From Candidatus Magasanikiibacteriota bacterium (GTDB taxonomy: Bacteria; Patescibacteria; ABY1; Magasanikbacterales; 2-02-FULL-50-9b): DNA of 64,000 bases. Shown here one piece after another: positions 1-8,580 of this stretch. Position 1 is the stretch's first letter; each line of letters starts with the position of its first letter. The stretch is from NCBI GenBank assembly GCA_903893485.1, contig CAITMK010000011.1, positions 1 through 64,000 on the forward strand. The letters are read 5' to 3'. Under the pieces are notes generated by a model. It did no database searches and was not told the origin of the DNA. It was given only the letters and a program-made list of their open reading frames with translations. The translations under genes were made by a program, and so were the position numbers.

Positions 1-1
1 T

Positions 2-373
2 GAAGAAGAAGCGGCCTTGCATCTTTGGAATATAAAAAAGCGTAAAGAGCTGGCCGCACGAAGTTCTGCAGAAGAGCAAATCCACGCACAAATAAAAGAC
101 AATCAACAATCTGAAATCGTACAAGGTGTCGCGGATTTTTTAGCGCTTATTTTCAGGAAAATTGGGATCCAAACGCGCGAGCACTTATTGAACACCGTAT
201 TCGATATATTACAGAGTTATTACGTGTCGCAGAGCTTGTTGAAACCGCGATTTCTTCACCAGAATCAGATGCTCAAAAACAAATGGCAGCAAGAATATGC
301 ATCCATCGTTTTGAAGAATTGGCACGAGACGCAGATCAAGGAGGCACACATAATGACGAATCACACCTGGTGA
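2..373 (+). CDS. 5' fragment of large unknown protein (partial, frameshifted)
   Basis: The frame is open from the left edge, so the start lies outside the window. About 46 codons, to position 142, read as plausible protein: acidic, then lysine/arginine-rich (KKRKELAARS), then EIVQGVADF. From there convincing coding sense continues in the frame one base back, which runs into the large gene that follows. The rest of this frame, to the stop at 371-373, is probably out-of-frame read-through. I interpret the two as one gene split at the T run at 136-141. No family recognised. Confidence 0.5.
   Translation, partial: EEEAALHLWNIKKRKELAARSSAEEQIHAQIKDNQQSEIVQGVADFLALIFRKIGIQTREHLLNTVFDILQSYYVSQSLLKPRFLHQNQMLKNKWQQEYASIVLKNWHETQIKEAHIMTNHTW
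136..142 (+). other. T TTT TTA slippery heptamer / frameshift site
   Basis: In the upstream frame the codons are GAT TTT TTA, giving the X XXY YYZ heptamer T TTT TTA. A -1 slip joins the upstream frame to the frame of the 730-residue gene, giving a smooth junction (GVADF then FSAYFQENWDPNAR). One missing T in the run would do the same, so an assembly error or real mutation is equally possible. I see only a weak stem downstream (TTGG/CCAA near 165-175). Confidence 0.5.
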
Positions 374-2475
374 ATCTTCGTGCCACGGCAGCACGTCTTG
401 AAAGCGTTCTCACTTTTAATCCAGAACATCTAATCGGTCGCATCAACGAACTTCGTTTGATTGTGGATGATGATTTGATCAACGCTGTTGCAGAAAGCCG
501 GCAGCGGCTCGCGATGTCTTCTGGTGCTGCCCCAGATATTTCGCGCAGCAAAATTGATGAAATTAGCGTGCTACGAGGAAAAATCATGGATTGGCTTGAT
601 AAGCTTGAGGCGACAACAACATCCAATGCTCCTGCCGCCGACCTAGCAATTAGATTTGGCATCTTGAATAAGAAAACCATTTTTTCTGATCCGGATTTTC
701 CGCTTAAGGCGTTTTATGATGCGCTCAATAAATTTAAAAAAGAAATTGTATCACAACAACGAGCGCTGAGTGTTGAAGTGGTGAAAGAATTGCCCGTGGA
801 AGTTATTCCCGAAGTTTCGTTAGAACAGTTTTTATATTTGAATGTCCAGGAAGCGGAGCGTTTAGGTCTCGAACGCGTAGAAATTCAAGGAAGTCCAGAG
901 GCGCAAAAGATGTTAGAACGTATCTTCGACCAATCCAGACCAGATAAATTTGATGTCGCAAATTTAGATGACAAAAAATCTAAAGCAGAAATAGCTCAGT
1001 TTGTTGCAGAGTGGAAACAGCGTGTGCCAAACATTCCAGTTCCGTGTGAGGTTGCACAAGGCTATACAGGGTATCTCAAAGCACTTGCAACTGGAAAAAT
1101 TATTAAGAACTTAGATAAAGATCATCCTTTTTCTGGTATTCCTCACTGGGAACGCTCTGCGGTTCTCTGGATGGAAAATTGGCAAGAACAAGATTGGGAT
1201 ACAAATGACAAATTAAAAACAACACCGTCACCGCTCTTACAAGAACTTGGTATAAAACAATCTGACAACAAACTTGCCGCAGGTGCCGTAAACATTTCCC
1301 GAGAAGCGGTAGATACTGCGCTCTGGGTTGGTGGTGACCAAACGAAAAAACAAAAGACACCACAACACATAGCGCTCCTCCAAAAGCTTGGGCTAGATCC
1401 AGCGGTCCATAATTTCCGTCTTATTGCCCAAGATGAATACGCCCGCCTTAACGGTGTTGGTAAAAACTTTGGTAAGAGTAACCTTTGGACGTGGTTTAAC
1501 GATTATTGGGTCGAGGGCGGCGATGTCTACGGCCTCAACGGTGGTAACCGCGGCCGTGGCGGTCCTTCCGGCGTCGGCCGCAGCTCGCGCGGCCTTGCGA
1601 ATGCTTACTTGGCCGTCCGTCTCGTCCTCGAACGTGTGCCGCGGGCCTCTGAAATAAAACCAATCGAAAAAATGCCTGATTCAGTGCGTTCACGTGAAGA
1701 CATTATTGCAATCGAAAAAAGCGGCACGATTCAGGCTAATCTACACCATGTTTTTAAGGAGGCAATATCAATATATCATGCAAATAAGTGGGCAGCGGCA
1801 ATTAATGCATTTGAGGCTGATTTACCTCGTTTTACACCCGATCAATTGGCGTGGATGGATCAGATGCGTCAGCAGGGGAATATTATTTTTCCGATGCCAG
1901 GGAGAGATATAATAGAGGCCCATTTTTCAGACGTACTCGAAAAGTTGAGGCCTTTTTTCAGAGATGCGCATCAAAAGGTGCGACAAGCGGAGCAGACTGC
2001 TGCATGGGCTTTTGTAAATGAAGTTGCGCAGGAATCTCTTCTTGGAGAGATTCCTAAGGATTCGTATTTTGCTGTTTTTTCTCCTTCAGCGATGACTCCG
2101 CTGGCATCACGCAATAAAACAGTTGATGAACAAGCTGATTGGATTAAACAGCAATCCATTTCTGAAAGCCGTCGGCGAATGAATATTGTCACGGACGAGA
2201 TAACACCAATCGAATGGGTTTTTGCGCAAATGTTTTGGACTGAGAAGGGGGGAGAGGTATTAGATTTTGCCGGGCGACTTCGGTTTGCAAAAATACCTAA
2301 TTTAACGAATTCACTCACGTTATGCGCTTATTGGAGTATTGGGAATGATAGACTCAATTTCCGTTGGGGTGAAAGATATGCTAAGGAGGATGCTGGAATT
2401 CGACTTATCAGCCGCGTGACCCCTGCTGAATCACTGATTTCAAGAATTTTAGGCGGAAAATTATTTATTGAATAA
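283..2475 (+). CDS. Large unknown protein, main reading frame (730 aa from first ATG)
   Basis: I do not recognise this protein. The frame is open from position 115, and residues encoded before the ATG at 283 (AYFQENWDPNARALIEH) look authentic, so 283 is probably not the true start; the gene most likely joins the fragment ending at 142. There is no signal peptide or membrane segment, so it is probably cytoplasmic. The first 250 residues are charged and helix-rich; the middle is Trp-rich (NLWTWFNDYW). Residues about 409-455 are Gly/Arg-rich and use almost only G/C-ending codons, unlike the rest of the gene. It ends 41 bp before rmlB, from which a promoter separates it. Confidence 0.6.
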   Translation: MAARICIHRFEELARDADQGGTHNDESHLVNLRATAARLESVLTFNPEHLIGRINELRLIVDDDLINAVAESRQRLAMSSGAAPDISRSKIDEISVLRGKIMDWLDKLEATTTSNAPAADLAIRFGILNKKTIFSDPDFPLKAFYDALNKFKKEIVSQQRALSVEVVKELPVEVIPEVSLEQFLYLNVQEAERLGLERVEIQGSPEAQKMLERIFDQSRPDKFDVANLDDKKSKAEIAQFVAEWKQRVPNIPVPCEVAQGYTGYLKALATGKIIKNLDKDHPFSGIPHWERSAVLWMENWQEQDWDTNDKLKTTPSPLLQELGIKQSDNKLAAGAVNISREAVDTALWVGGDQTKKQKTPQHIALLQKLGLDPAVHNFRLIAQDEYARLNGVGKNFGKSNLWTWFNDYWVEGGDVYGLNGGNRGRGGPSGVGRSSRGLANAYLAVRLVLERVPRASEIKPIEKMPDSVRSREDIIAIEKSGTIQANLHHVFKEAISIYHANKWAAAINAFEADLPRFTPDQLAWMDQMRQQGNIIFPMPGRDIIEAHFSDVLEKLRPFFRDAHQKVRQAEQTAAWAFVNEVAQESLLGEIPKDSYFAVFSPSAMTPLASRNKTVDEQADWIKQQSISESRRRMNIVTDEITPIEWVFAQMFWTEKGGEVLDFAGRLRFAKIPNLTNSLTLCAYWSIGNDRLNFRWGERYAKEDAGIRLISRVTPAESLISRILGGKLFIE

Positions 2476-2478
2476 AAC

Positions 2479-2507
2479 TTGAAAAGACGAGCGGATGCTG
2501 GTAGACT
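2479..2507 (+). promoter_or_regulatory. Promoter of the sugar/glycosyltransferase operon
   Basis: TTGAAA (2479-2484), 17 bp, then TAGACT (2502-2507), preceded by TGG, an extended -10 arrangement. The predicted transcript start is within a few bases of the rmlB ATG at 2517, so the message may be leaderless or nearly so. Confidence 0.55.
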
Positions 2508-2516
2508 AGATTCACT

Positions 2517-3530
2517 ATGCGAACCATCCTTGTTGGCGGCGGCGCGGGCTTTATCGGGTCAAATTTTGTCCGATACATGCTCGGGGCGCATCCTGATGTC
2601 AGAATTATTAATGTAGACAAGCTCACTTACGCGGGAAATTTGGATAATGTGAGCGATTTGCCGGCAGACCGGCATATTTTTATCAAAGCCGACATTGCAG
2701 ACCAGGAGGCGATCGACGCGATTATTCAGGAATATCGCCCAGATCAGATTGTGAATTTTGCAGCGGAAACCCATGTGGACCGCTCCATTCACGGTGGCCT
2801 TCGTGATTTTGTGTTCGCGAATGTCATGGGCCCGCAAGTTTTGTGCGAGGCGACCAAGAAATTTAATATTCCATTATATATTCAGATTTCGACCGACGAA
2901 GTTTTTGGTGCGCTGGAATTAGAAGAAGATCGCTTGTTCCACGAGGAAACAGCGTTTGCCCCAAACATGCCATACGCGGCATGTAAGGCTGGCGGTGATT
3001 TGATTTGCCGTTCGTACTTCAAAACATTTGGAACGCCAATTATTGTGACGCACTGCTCAAATAATTACGGCCCATATCAGTTTCCGGAAAAATTTATTCC
3101 ACAAGCAATTTCCAAAGCGCTTGCGGACCAGCACATTCCAATTTATGGCGACGGATTATATGTGCGCGATTGGATTCATGTGATTGATCATTGCCGTGCG
3201 ATTGATTTGCTTTTGAACAAAGGCGTGCCAGGCGAAGTTTATAATATTGGTGTTGACAACGAACGTTCCAATTTGGACGTGGTGAAAATTTTGCTCGAAA
3301 TTTTGGGCAAGCCAGCGGATTTAACGGTCACGGTGCAAGATCGCCCAGGCCATGATCGCCGCTACGCAATTGATGCGAGCAAAATTAAGGCACTTGGATG
3401 GGCGCCGCTGTACGGCCGTGAAGAATTTGAACGCGGCCTGCGCGAAAAAATTCAGTGGTATGCGGATAATGCAGCGTGGATTGATCGTTTAAAAACGCGC
3501 GGCGATATTAATTCTCATATTAAAACATAA
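2517..3530 (+). CDS. rmlB: dTDP-glucose 4,6-dehydratase
   Basis: Converts dTDP-glucose to dTDP-4-keto-6-deoxyglucose, the branch-point precursor of rhamnose and other deoxysugars. 337 residues, the usual size. An N-terminal Rossmann motif (GGGAGFIGSNFVRY) binds NAD; STDEVFG carries the active-site Thr-Asp-Glu; YAACKAGGD is the short-chain dehydrogenase YxxxK motif; the C-terminal half has the substrate-binding NNYGPYQFPEKFIP and RDWIHVIDHC. First gene of a tightly packed plus-strand operon: the next ATG is 1 bp after the stop codon. Clear family member. Confidence 0.96.
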   Translation: MRTILVGGGAGFIGSNFVRYMLGAHPDVRIINVDKLTYAGNLDNVSDLPADRHIFIKADIADQEAIDAIIQEYRPDQIVNFAAETHVDRSIHGGLRDFVFANVMGPQVLCEATKKFNIPLYIQISTDEVFGALELEEDRLFHEETAFAPNMPYAACKAGGDLICRSYFKTFGTPIIVTHCSNNYGPYQFPEKFIPQAISKALADQHIPIYGDGLYVRDWIHVIDHCRAIDLLLNKGVPGEVYNIGVDNERSNLDVVKILLEILGKPADLTVTVQDRPGHDRRYAIDASKIKALGWAPLYGREEFERGLREKIQWYADNAAWIDRLKTRGDINSHIKT

Positions 3531-3531
3531 T

Positions 3532-3939
3532 ATGTTTAAATTTTGGCCTGTTAAAGTTTGGACAAATAAGGTATATCACCTTACTCCATTTGAATTAAAA
3601 GATAATGTTCCATTTGAAGTAAAGCGTGTGTATTGGGTAACGCAGAGCCCTGGTATTCCAACGGGTCAGCACTGCCACTATGAAGAACAAGAAGTTTTTG
3701 TGTGTGCAGCTGGTACCATGACCGCGGTTATTGATAAAGGGCAGGGCAAGGAGATGATCGAAATGAAAGAAGGTGATGCAATTTATGTGCCAAATTTTGT
3801 CTGGCATGGATTTGAAAATTTAACAGCAGAATCGGTGCTGCTTGCATTTTCATCAACCAATTACAAAGCAGACTTGAGTGATTATTGTATGGATTACGAT
3901 GTGTATGTTGCAGAGCATCGCTCAAAAATTGCAAACTAA
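3532..3939 (+). CDS. FdtA/WxcM-like cupin, dTDP-4-oxo-6-deoxyhexose ketoisomerase family
   Basis: A 135-residue single-domain cupin. PFEVKRVYW, GQHCHYEEQEVFVC and GDAIYVPNFVWHGFEN match the FdtA/QdtA sugar 3,4-ketoisomerase family (WxcM-like C-terminal domain) rather than RmlC, which is about 180 residues and a 3,5-epimerase. It sits exactly where rmlC would be, between rmlB and rmlD. It probably isomerises the RmlB product, diverting dTDP-4-keto-6-deoxyglucose toward another deoxysugar. The exact reaction cannot be read from sequence. Spacing is 1 bp on both sides, so co-translation is likely. Confidence 0.8.
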   Translation: MFKFWPVKVWTNKVYHLTPFELKDNVPFEVKRVYWVTQSPGIPTGQHCHYEEQEVFVCAAGTMTAVIDKGQGKEMIEMKEGDAIYVPNFVWHGFENLTAESVLLAFSSTNYKADLSDYCMDYDVYVAEHRSKIAN

Positions 3940-3940
3940 T

Positions 3941-4792
3941 ATGAAAATTGTTGTTGTAGGCGCCGCGGGAATGTTGGGGCAAGAATTATTAAAAGAGGGC
4001 GCGCGCCTGGGCCATGAAATGGTAGGGCTCGACCGCGATCAGCTCGATGTTGCAGCGCCAGAATCAGATGAAGTTATTGCTGCATATGATCCAGCCGTAA
4101 TTATTAACGCAATCGGTTACAACGCAGTTGACGAAGCAGAAACACCCGAGGGTTTTGCAATTGCTGAATTATTAAATGCAGAAATTCCAGAGCGCTTGGC
4201 GCATTTGGCGCACAGTCTTGGCGCAACATTTGTTCATTACTCAACTGATTTTGTTTTTGATGGCGAGCAAGAAGCAGGCTATGCCGAAGATGCAATTCCA
4301 AATCCAATTAACGCGTATGGCCGCAGTAAATTGCACGGCGAAACACGCGTACAAAAAGTTGGAGGAAATTTTTATTTGATTCGAATTTCGCGTTTATTTG
4401 GTGCGCCCGCATCATCAGCCGCGGGCAAAAAAAGTTTTGTTGATATCATGAAAGGCTTGGCTTTTGAAAAACCAGAAATTAATTTAGTTGATAGCGAACG
4501 CGGCACACCAGCCTATGCGCCGGATGCAGCCGCGGCAACTTTTTCGTTAATTACTGATGCGGCAGCGCCGGGAATTTATCATTTAGCAAATTCAGAAACG
4601 TGCACGTGGTACGAATTTGGTAAAGCAGTTTTTGAAGAATTAAAATCGCCAATCATCGCGCACGCGGTAACACCCGATGCATTTCCACGCCCCGCAAAAC
4701 GTCCACGTGTGTCGCCGCTCATCAACACGAAACGTCCGCAGGCTCGCAGTTGGCGCGTTGCGCTTCATGAATATTTATATGGCGCAAATTGA
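3941..4792 (+). CDS. rmlD: dTDP-4-dehydrorhamnose reductase family protein
   Basis: Reduces the 4-keto group of a dTDP-deoxysugar with NAD(P)H; in the classical pathway the product is dTDP-L-rhamnose. 283 residues from the ATG at 3941, chosen because GAAGMLGQE is the N-terminal nucleotide-binding loop and because it lies 1 bp after the previous stop. YSTDFVFDG and YGRSK carry the Thr and Tyr-Lys catalytic residues. The end overlaps the next gene by 14 bp. No canonical RmlC is encoded alongside, so the true substrate may be the FdtA-type product. Confidence 0.85.
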   Translation: MKIVVVGAAGMLGQELLKEGARLGHEMVGLDRDQLDVAAPESDEVIAAYDPAVIINAIGYNAVDEAETPEGFAIAELLNAEIPERLAHLAHSLGATFVHYSTDFVFDGEQEAGYAEDAIPNPINAYGRSKLHGETRVQKVGGNFYLIRISRLFGAPASSAAGKKSFVDIMKGLAFEKPEINLVDSERGTPAYAPDAAAATFSLITDAAAPGIYHLANSETCTWYEFGKAVFEELKSPIIAHAVTPDAFPRPAKRPRVSPLINTKRPQARSWRVALHEYLYGAN

Positions 4793-5639
4793 TCTTTCGA
4801 TAATCACCGTCGGCTATAAAAGTGCAAGTTACTTAAAAGATCTTTTGGAATCTTTACGCACGGCGCGCCAAGGTTTGGATATTGAACATTTTATTATTGA
4901 TAACGCCTCAGGTGATGGCGCACTTGAAATGATCGCGCGCGAATTTCCGGATCTGAATGATGCACACTGCACGATTCATTTAATTCAAAACGAAAAAAAT
5001 CTAGGTTTTGCAGGTGGTAATAATATTGGTATTAAGCAAGCAAAAGGGCGCTATGTGTTGCTGCTGAATCCTGATATGCGATTGCACGCGGACACACTTA
5101 CCAACATGCTCGCGTGGATGGATGCAAATCCGCAAGCCGCAGTTGCGGGCTGTAAATTGCAAACGCCCGATGGCGCCATTCAGCCGCACGTACGCAAATT
5201 TCCAAAACTTACTGATCAACTCGCGATCACTTTAAAAGTGCCACATTTTTATCCGCATGCGTTGCACGATTATTTGATGCATGAATTTGATTACGAAAAA
5301 GCTGCGCAAGTCGATTCAATTCGTGGGTCATTTTTTTGTATTCGCGCCGAGACGATTGCAAAAATTGGTGGTCTTGATGAGCGATATTTTATCTGGTTTG
5401 AAGAAGTTGATTATTGTAAATCCGTTGCGCTCGCGGGGTTACAAGTATGGTACACACCAGCCGCGGTTTGCACTGATTTTGTCGGGCGTAGTTTTTCGCT
5501 CGTGTCGGGTTATACCAAACAAAAATATTTTAAAACAAGCATGATTCAGTATTTTGAAAAATGGCATAGTGCTGCTGCAGCGATATTGCTTCGTATTGCA
5601 TGGGCGCCGATTATGTTTCTCGCTAAATTTATTTCATAA
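4779..5639 (+). CDS. GT2 family glycosyltransferase 1
   Basis: 286 residues, a soluble or peripheral GT-A fold transferase resembling rhamnosyltransferases. The N-terminus has IITVGYKSASYLKDLLESL and IIDNASGDG (nucleotide binding), then NLGFAGGNNIG and LLLNPDM, the DxD-like metal-binding region; EEVDYC near the C-terminus is the likely catalytic acidic motif. The ATG at 4779 overlaps rmlD by 14 bp; an in-frame ATG at 4767 is also possible. First of four consecutive GT2 genes, probably acting on one glycan. Donor and acceptor are unknown. Confidence 0.85.
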   Translation: MAQIDLSIITVGYKSASYLKDLLESLRTARQGLDIEHFIIDNASGDGALEMIAREFPDLNDAHCTIHLIQNEKNLGFAGGNNIGIKQAKGRYVLLLNPDMRLHADTLTNMLAWMDANPQAAVAGCKLQTPDGAIQPHVRKFPKLTDQLAITLKVPHFYPHALHDYLMHEFDYEKAAQVDSIRGSFFCIRAETIAKIGGLDERYFIWFEEVDYCKSVALAGLQVWYTPAAVCTDFVGRSFSLVSGYTKQKYFKTSMIQYFEKWHSAAAAILLRIAWAPIMFLAKFIS

Positions 5640-5640
5640 T

Positions 5641-6657
5641 ATGCCGCGAGTTCATATTCAATTGGTCAGCTGGAACGGCGAGAAATATATTCCGTATCTT
5701 TTTGAATCACTTCGCGCGCAAAAATTTACTGATTGGGAATTATTTGTATTGGATAATGGATCAGCGGATAAAACTTTTGGACTTATTAGCGAAGAATCAA
5801 AAAAACTTTCGCAGCCAACGCAGCTGATTCAAAAAGTAAAAAATATTGGATTTGCGCCAGGTCACAATGAATTATTTCGTGCGGCGCTTAAAACCGACGC
5901 AGAATATATTTTGCTTTTAAATCAAGATATGTGTCTCGATGCATCATTTTTGGAAAAATTGGTTTTTTTCTGCGATGCGCACCCAGATGTTGGCGCTGCA
6001 TCGGGCCGGCTCATGAAGTGGGCGTTTCCACAAAAAACAGAAATCATTGATTCGCTTGGGCTTAAAACATTTCGAAGTCATCGTGTAATTGATATGGATG
6101 GTGGCCACACGTGGGACGAAGAAGACGATGTTGATGCGCTTGAAGTTTTTGGCGTTTCCGGCGCGCTGCCATTATATCGTACCGAAGCGCTGCGCGAAGT
6201 TGCCTATGAAGGCGAAATTTTTGATGAAGATTTTTTTTCGTATAAAGAAGATGTTGATTTGGCGTGGCGATTGAAACTCGCCGGCTGGTTTGCGTTCACG
6301 GTGCTCGATGCATTTGCGTATCATGATCGTTCAGCCTCGGGCCCAAAAAATTTATCAGACAAAGCGGCACGCGAAAATCGAAAATTCAAATCAAAATTGG
6401 CAAATTTTTATTCATATCGCAATCACATTTGCATGTTGATTAAAAATTTTCACCCCGTAAGTTTTTGGGGTGAGATCTTGCCAACCGCGTGGTATGAGTG
6501 TAAAAAGGTTGTGTACTTAACTTTTGTTGATCCGCGCGTCGTGGTGCAAAGTTGGCGTGAAATACGCCGTCTGATGCCGCGCATGAAGCAAAAACGCGCC
6601 TTTATTGCGGCCCATACTACCGTTTCACCCACCCAAATGGCTCATTGGTTTGAATAA
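5641..6657 (+). CDS. GT2 family glycosyltransferase 2
   Basis: 338 residues from the ATG 1 bp after the previous stop. The order of motifs is that of family 2 transferases: LVSWNGEKYIPYLFESL, VLDNGSADKT, NIGFAPGHNELF, LLLNQDM (the Asp of the metal site retained, Pro replaced by Gln) and YKEDVDLAWRLKLAGW. The C-terminal 80 residues are basic and may hold the protein against the membrane. Its divergence from its three neighbours suggests each adds a different sugar or linkage. Cytoplasmic face of the membrane is inferred from the family. Confidence 0.85.
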   Translation: MPRVHIQLVSWNGEKYIPYLFESLRAQKFTDWELFVLDNGSADKTFGLISEESKKLSQPTQLIQKVKNIGFAPGHNELFRAALKTDAEYILLLNQDMCLDASFLEKLVFFCDAHPDVGAASGRLMKWAFPQKTEIIDSLGLKTFRSHRVIDMDGGHTWDEEDDVDALEVFGVSGALPLYRTEALREVAYEGEIFDEDFFSYKEDVDLAWRLKLAGWFAFTVLDAFAYHDRSASGPKNLSDKAARENRKFKSKLANFYSYRNHICMLIKNFHPVSFWGEILPTAWYECKKVVYLTFVDPRVVVQSWREIRRLMPRMKQKRAFIAAHTTVSPTQMAHWFE

Positions 6658-6658
6658 T

Positions 6659-7483
6659 ATGTACGACATTTCCGTTGTTATCCTGAATTACAAAATGCGC
6701 GCACTCGTTGAGAGTTGTTTGGCGTCGCTCTACAAAGATATTGCCACCTCGGGCCTGCGTGTTGCCGTGGTTGTTGTTGATAATAACTCAGAAGATGGTT
6801 TGCTCGAATGGATCGCCGAGAAATTTCCAACCGCAACGACTATTCAAACTGGCTCAAATCCAGGTTTTGGTACGAGCGTGAATAAAGGACTTACGGCAAT
6901 TAAAGCGCGCTATTATTTTATTTTAAATCCCGATACATTGTTCACCGAAGAAAATACGCTTCGCCGCTTATACGATTACATGGAATCACATCCTTGTATT
7001 GGCATGTGTGCACCGCAACTTTTGAATGGCGATGGCACCGTGCAATATTCAGTCAATCGATTTCCTGATGTCGCCGTACAGCTCATTCGTCGTTCGCCAC
7101 TTTCTCGCCGTCCAAAATTTGCTAAAAAAATTGATAACTTTTTAATGAAGGACATGGATCGATCAATCGATCAACCGGTTGATTGGGCGCAGGGCAGTGC
7201 ACAGTTTGTGCGCGCCGAAGCATACGACGAAGTTGGTGGATTCGACGAACGTTTTTGGATGTACTTTGAAGACACTGATCTGTGTCGCCGTTTTTGGAAA
7301 GCTGGCTGGCCGGTTTATTTTGTGCCATCAATTTCATTGGTACATTATCACGGCCGTGGCAGCGCTAAATTGCCAGGCATTATTAAACCGCTTCTCAAAA
7401 ATAAATTAGCGCGCCAGCATTTACTGAGCTGGGCAAACTATTTTTGGAAATGGCGCGCCGATATTTTTTCTTCACCTCTATGA
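6659..7483 (+). CDS. GT2 family glycosyltransferase 3
   Basis: 274 residues. VVILNYKMRALVESCLASL, VVDNNSEDG, NPGFGTSVNKG, FILNPDT and FEDTDLCRRFWKAGW mark a complete GT2 catalytic domain with a C-terminal helical segment (residues 240-274). The start at 6659 lies 1 bp after the preceding stop; upstream in-frame codons overlap the previous gene and are unlikely. It is closest in motif pattern to the first transferase of the array. Its 3' end overlaps the next gene by 4 bp, so translation is probably coupled. Confidence 0.85.
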   Translation: MYDISVVILNYKMRALVESCLASLYKDIATSGLRVAVVVVDNNSEDGLLEWIAEKFPTATTIQTGSNPGFGTSVNKGLTAIKARYYFILNPDTLFTEENTLRRLYDYMESHPCIGMCAPQLLNGDGTVQYSVNRFPDVAVQLIRRSPLSRRPKFAKKIDNFLMKDMDRSIDQPVDWAQGSAQFVRAEAYDEVGGFDERFWMYFEDTDLCRRFWKAGWPVYFVPSISLVHYHGRGSAKLPGIIKPLLKNKLARQHLLSWANYFWKWRADIFSSPL

Positions 7484-8568
7484 AACGCATTGCCATAATT
7501 TATCTTTCATTTCACTGCGAGCCATACATTGATGACGTGGTAAAAGCGCTCGAAACTGTGCAGTATCCAAAAGAAGCGCTCGAATTTATTATTGTGGATA
7601 ATCCACATCCCGTGCACGGCCTCAGCATGGCGCATTTAACCGAGCATGTTTTACCGAAATCGGAAAAGTCGCTTCCAAAAGTTACGCTGCTTCCACAAGA
7701 ATCTAATTTAGGTTTTGCTGGCGGCAACAACAAAGGTGTTGAATACGCCGAACAACACGGTTTCGATTATGTTTTTTTCCTGAACAACGATGCATATCCA
7801 TCAGAACATACATTTACTGAATTAGTAAAAGCCTTTGAAACGGATTCAAAAATTGCAATCGCGCAGTCGCTCATTATGTTGCATCCACGCCGCGAACTTA
7901 TCAACACGAGTGGCAACATGATTCAGTTTGTTGGTCTTGGGTATTGCCGCGATTACCAGGTACCACTCAGCGAACGCAAATTTCAGCCCATCGAAGACAT
8001 TCCGTATGCGTCTGGCGCGGCATTTATGATTCCAACTAAACTTTGTAAACAGTTTGGCGCATGGGACAATGATTTTTTCTTGTATCACGAAGACATGGAA
8101 TGGTCGCTGCGTTTAAAATCCATGGGGTATCGCGTGGTCATGGTGCGCGATTCAGTGGTGTATCACGCTTACGAATTCGCCCGCAGCATCACCAAATTTT
8201 ATTGGATGGAACGCAATCGTTTTGGCGTGCTGCTCATGTTTCTTAAAATTCCAACGCTTATTATTATTGCGCCTGCCGTACTTGCGTACGAAATCGGCAC
8301 CTACGCATTTGCGTGGAAAGGGAAATGGCAAACCGAAAAACATAAATTGTATGCGTATTGGATCAAGCCATCAACGTGGAAAATGTGGCTCGCAAAACGT
8401 GCGCGCATCCAAAAAAATCGTTCAGTTTCAGACCGCGTTTTGACCGCGGATTGGGTTGGCTACGTCGCCTTTCAAGAAGAGCGCGTCAGTAATCCAATTC
8501 TCACCTACATTGCAAATCCAATCATGACCATATACTGGGGGGTTGCACATTTCATCATTTTCTGGTAA
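7480..8568 (+). CDS. GT2 family glycosyltransferase 4
   Basis: 362 residues from the ATG at 7480, which overlaps the previous stop by 4 bp. It carries IIYLSFHCEPY, IIVDNPHP, NLGFAGGNNKG, FFLNNDAYP and YHEDMEWSLRLKSMGY. Unlike its neighbours it has a hydrophobic stretch near residues 255-285 (LLMFLKIPTLIIIAPAVLAYEIG), likely a membrane anchor, placing it at the inner face of the cytoplasmic membrane. This suggests a transferase acting on a lipid-linked intermediate. Substrates unknown. Confidence 0.83.
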   Translation: MKRIAIIYLSFHCEPYIDDVVKALETVQYPKEALEFIIVDNPHPVHGLSMAHLTEHVLPKSEKSLPKVTLLPQESNLGFAGGNNKGVEYAEQHGFDYVFFLNNDAYPSEHTFTELVKAFETDSKIAIAQSLIMLHPRRELINTSGNMIQFVGLGYCRDYQVPLSERKFQPIEDIPYASGAAFMIPTKLCKQFGAWDNDFFLYHEDMEWSLRLKSMGYRVVMVRDSVVYHAYEFARSITKFYWMERNRFGVLLMFLKIPTLIIIAPAVLAYEIGTYAFAWKGKWQTEKHKLYAYWIKPSTWKMWLAKRARIQKNRSVSDRVLTADWVGYVAFQEERVSNPILTYIANPIMTIYWGVAHFIIFW

Positions 8569-8580
8569 GGTTTTGGCATT

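Noticed and set aside
3532..3939. Calling the cupin RmlC
   Set aside because: Too short, and its motifs match the FdtA/WxcM-like group instead of the RmlC epimerase.
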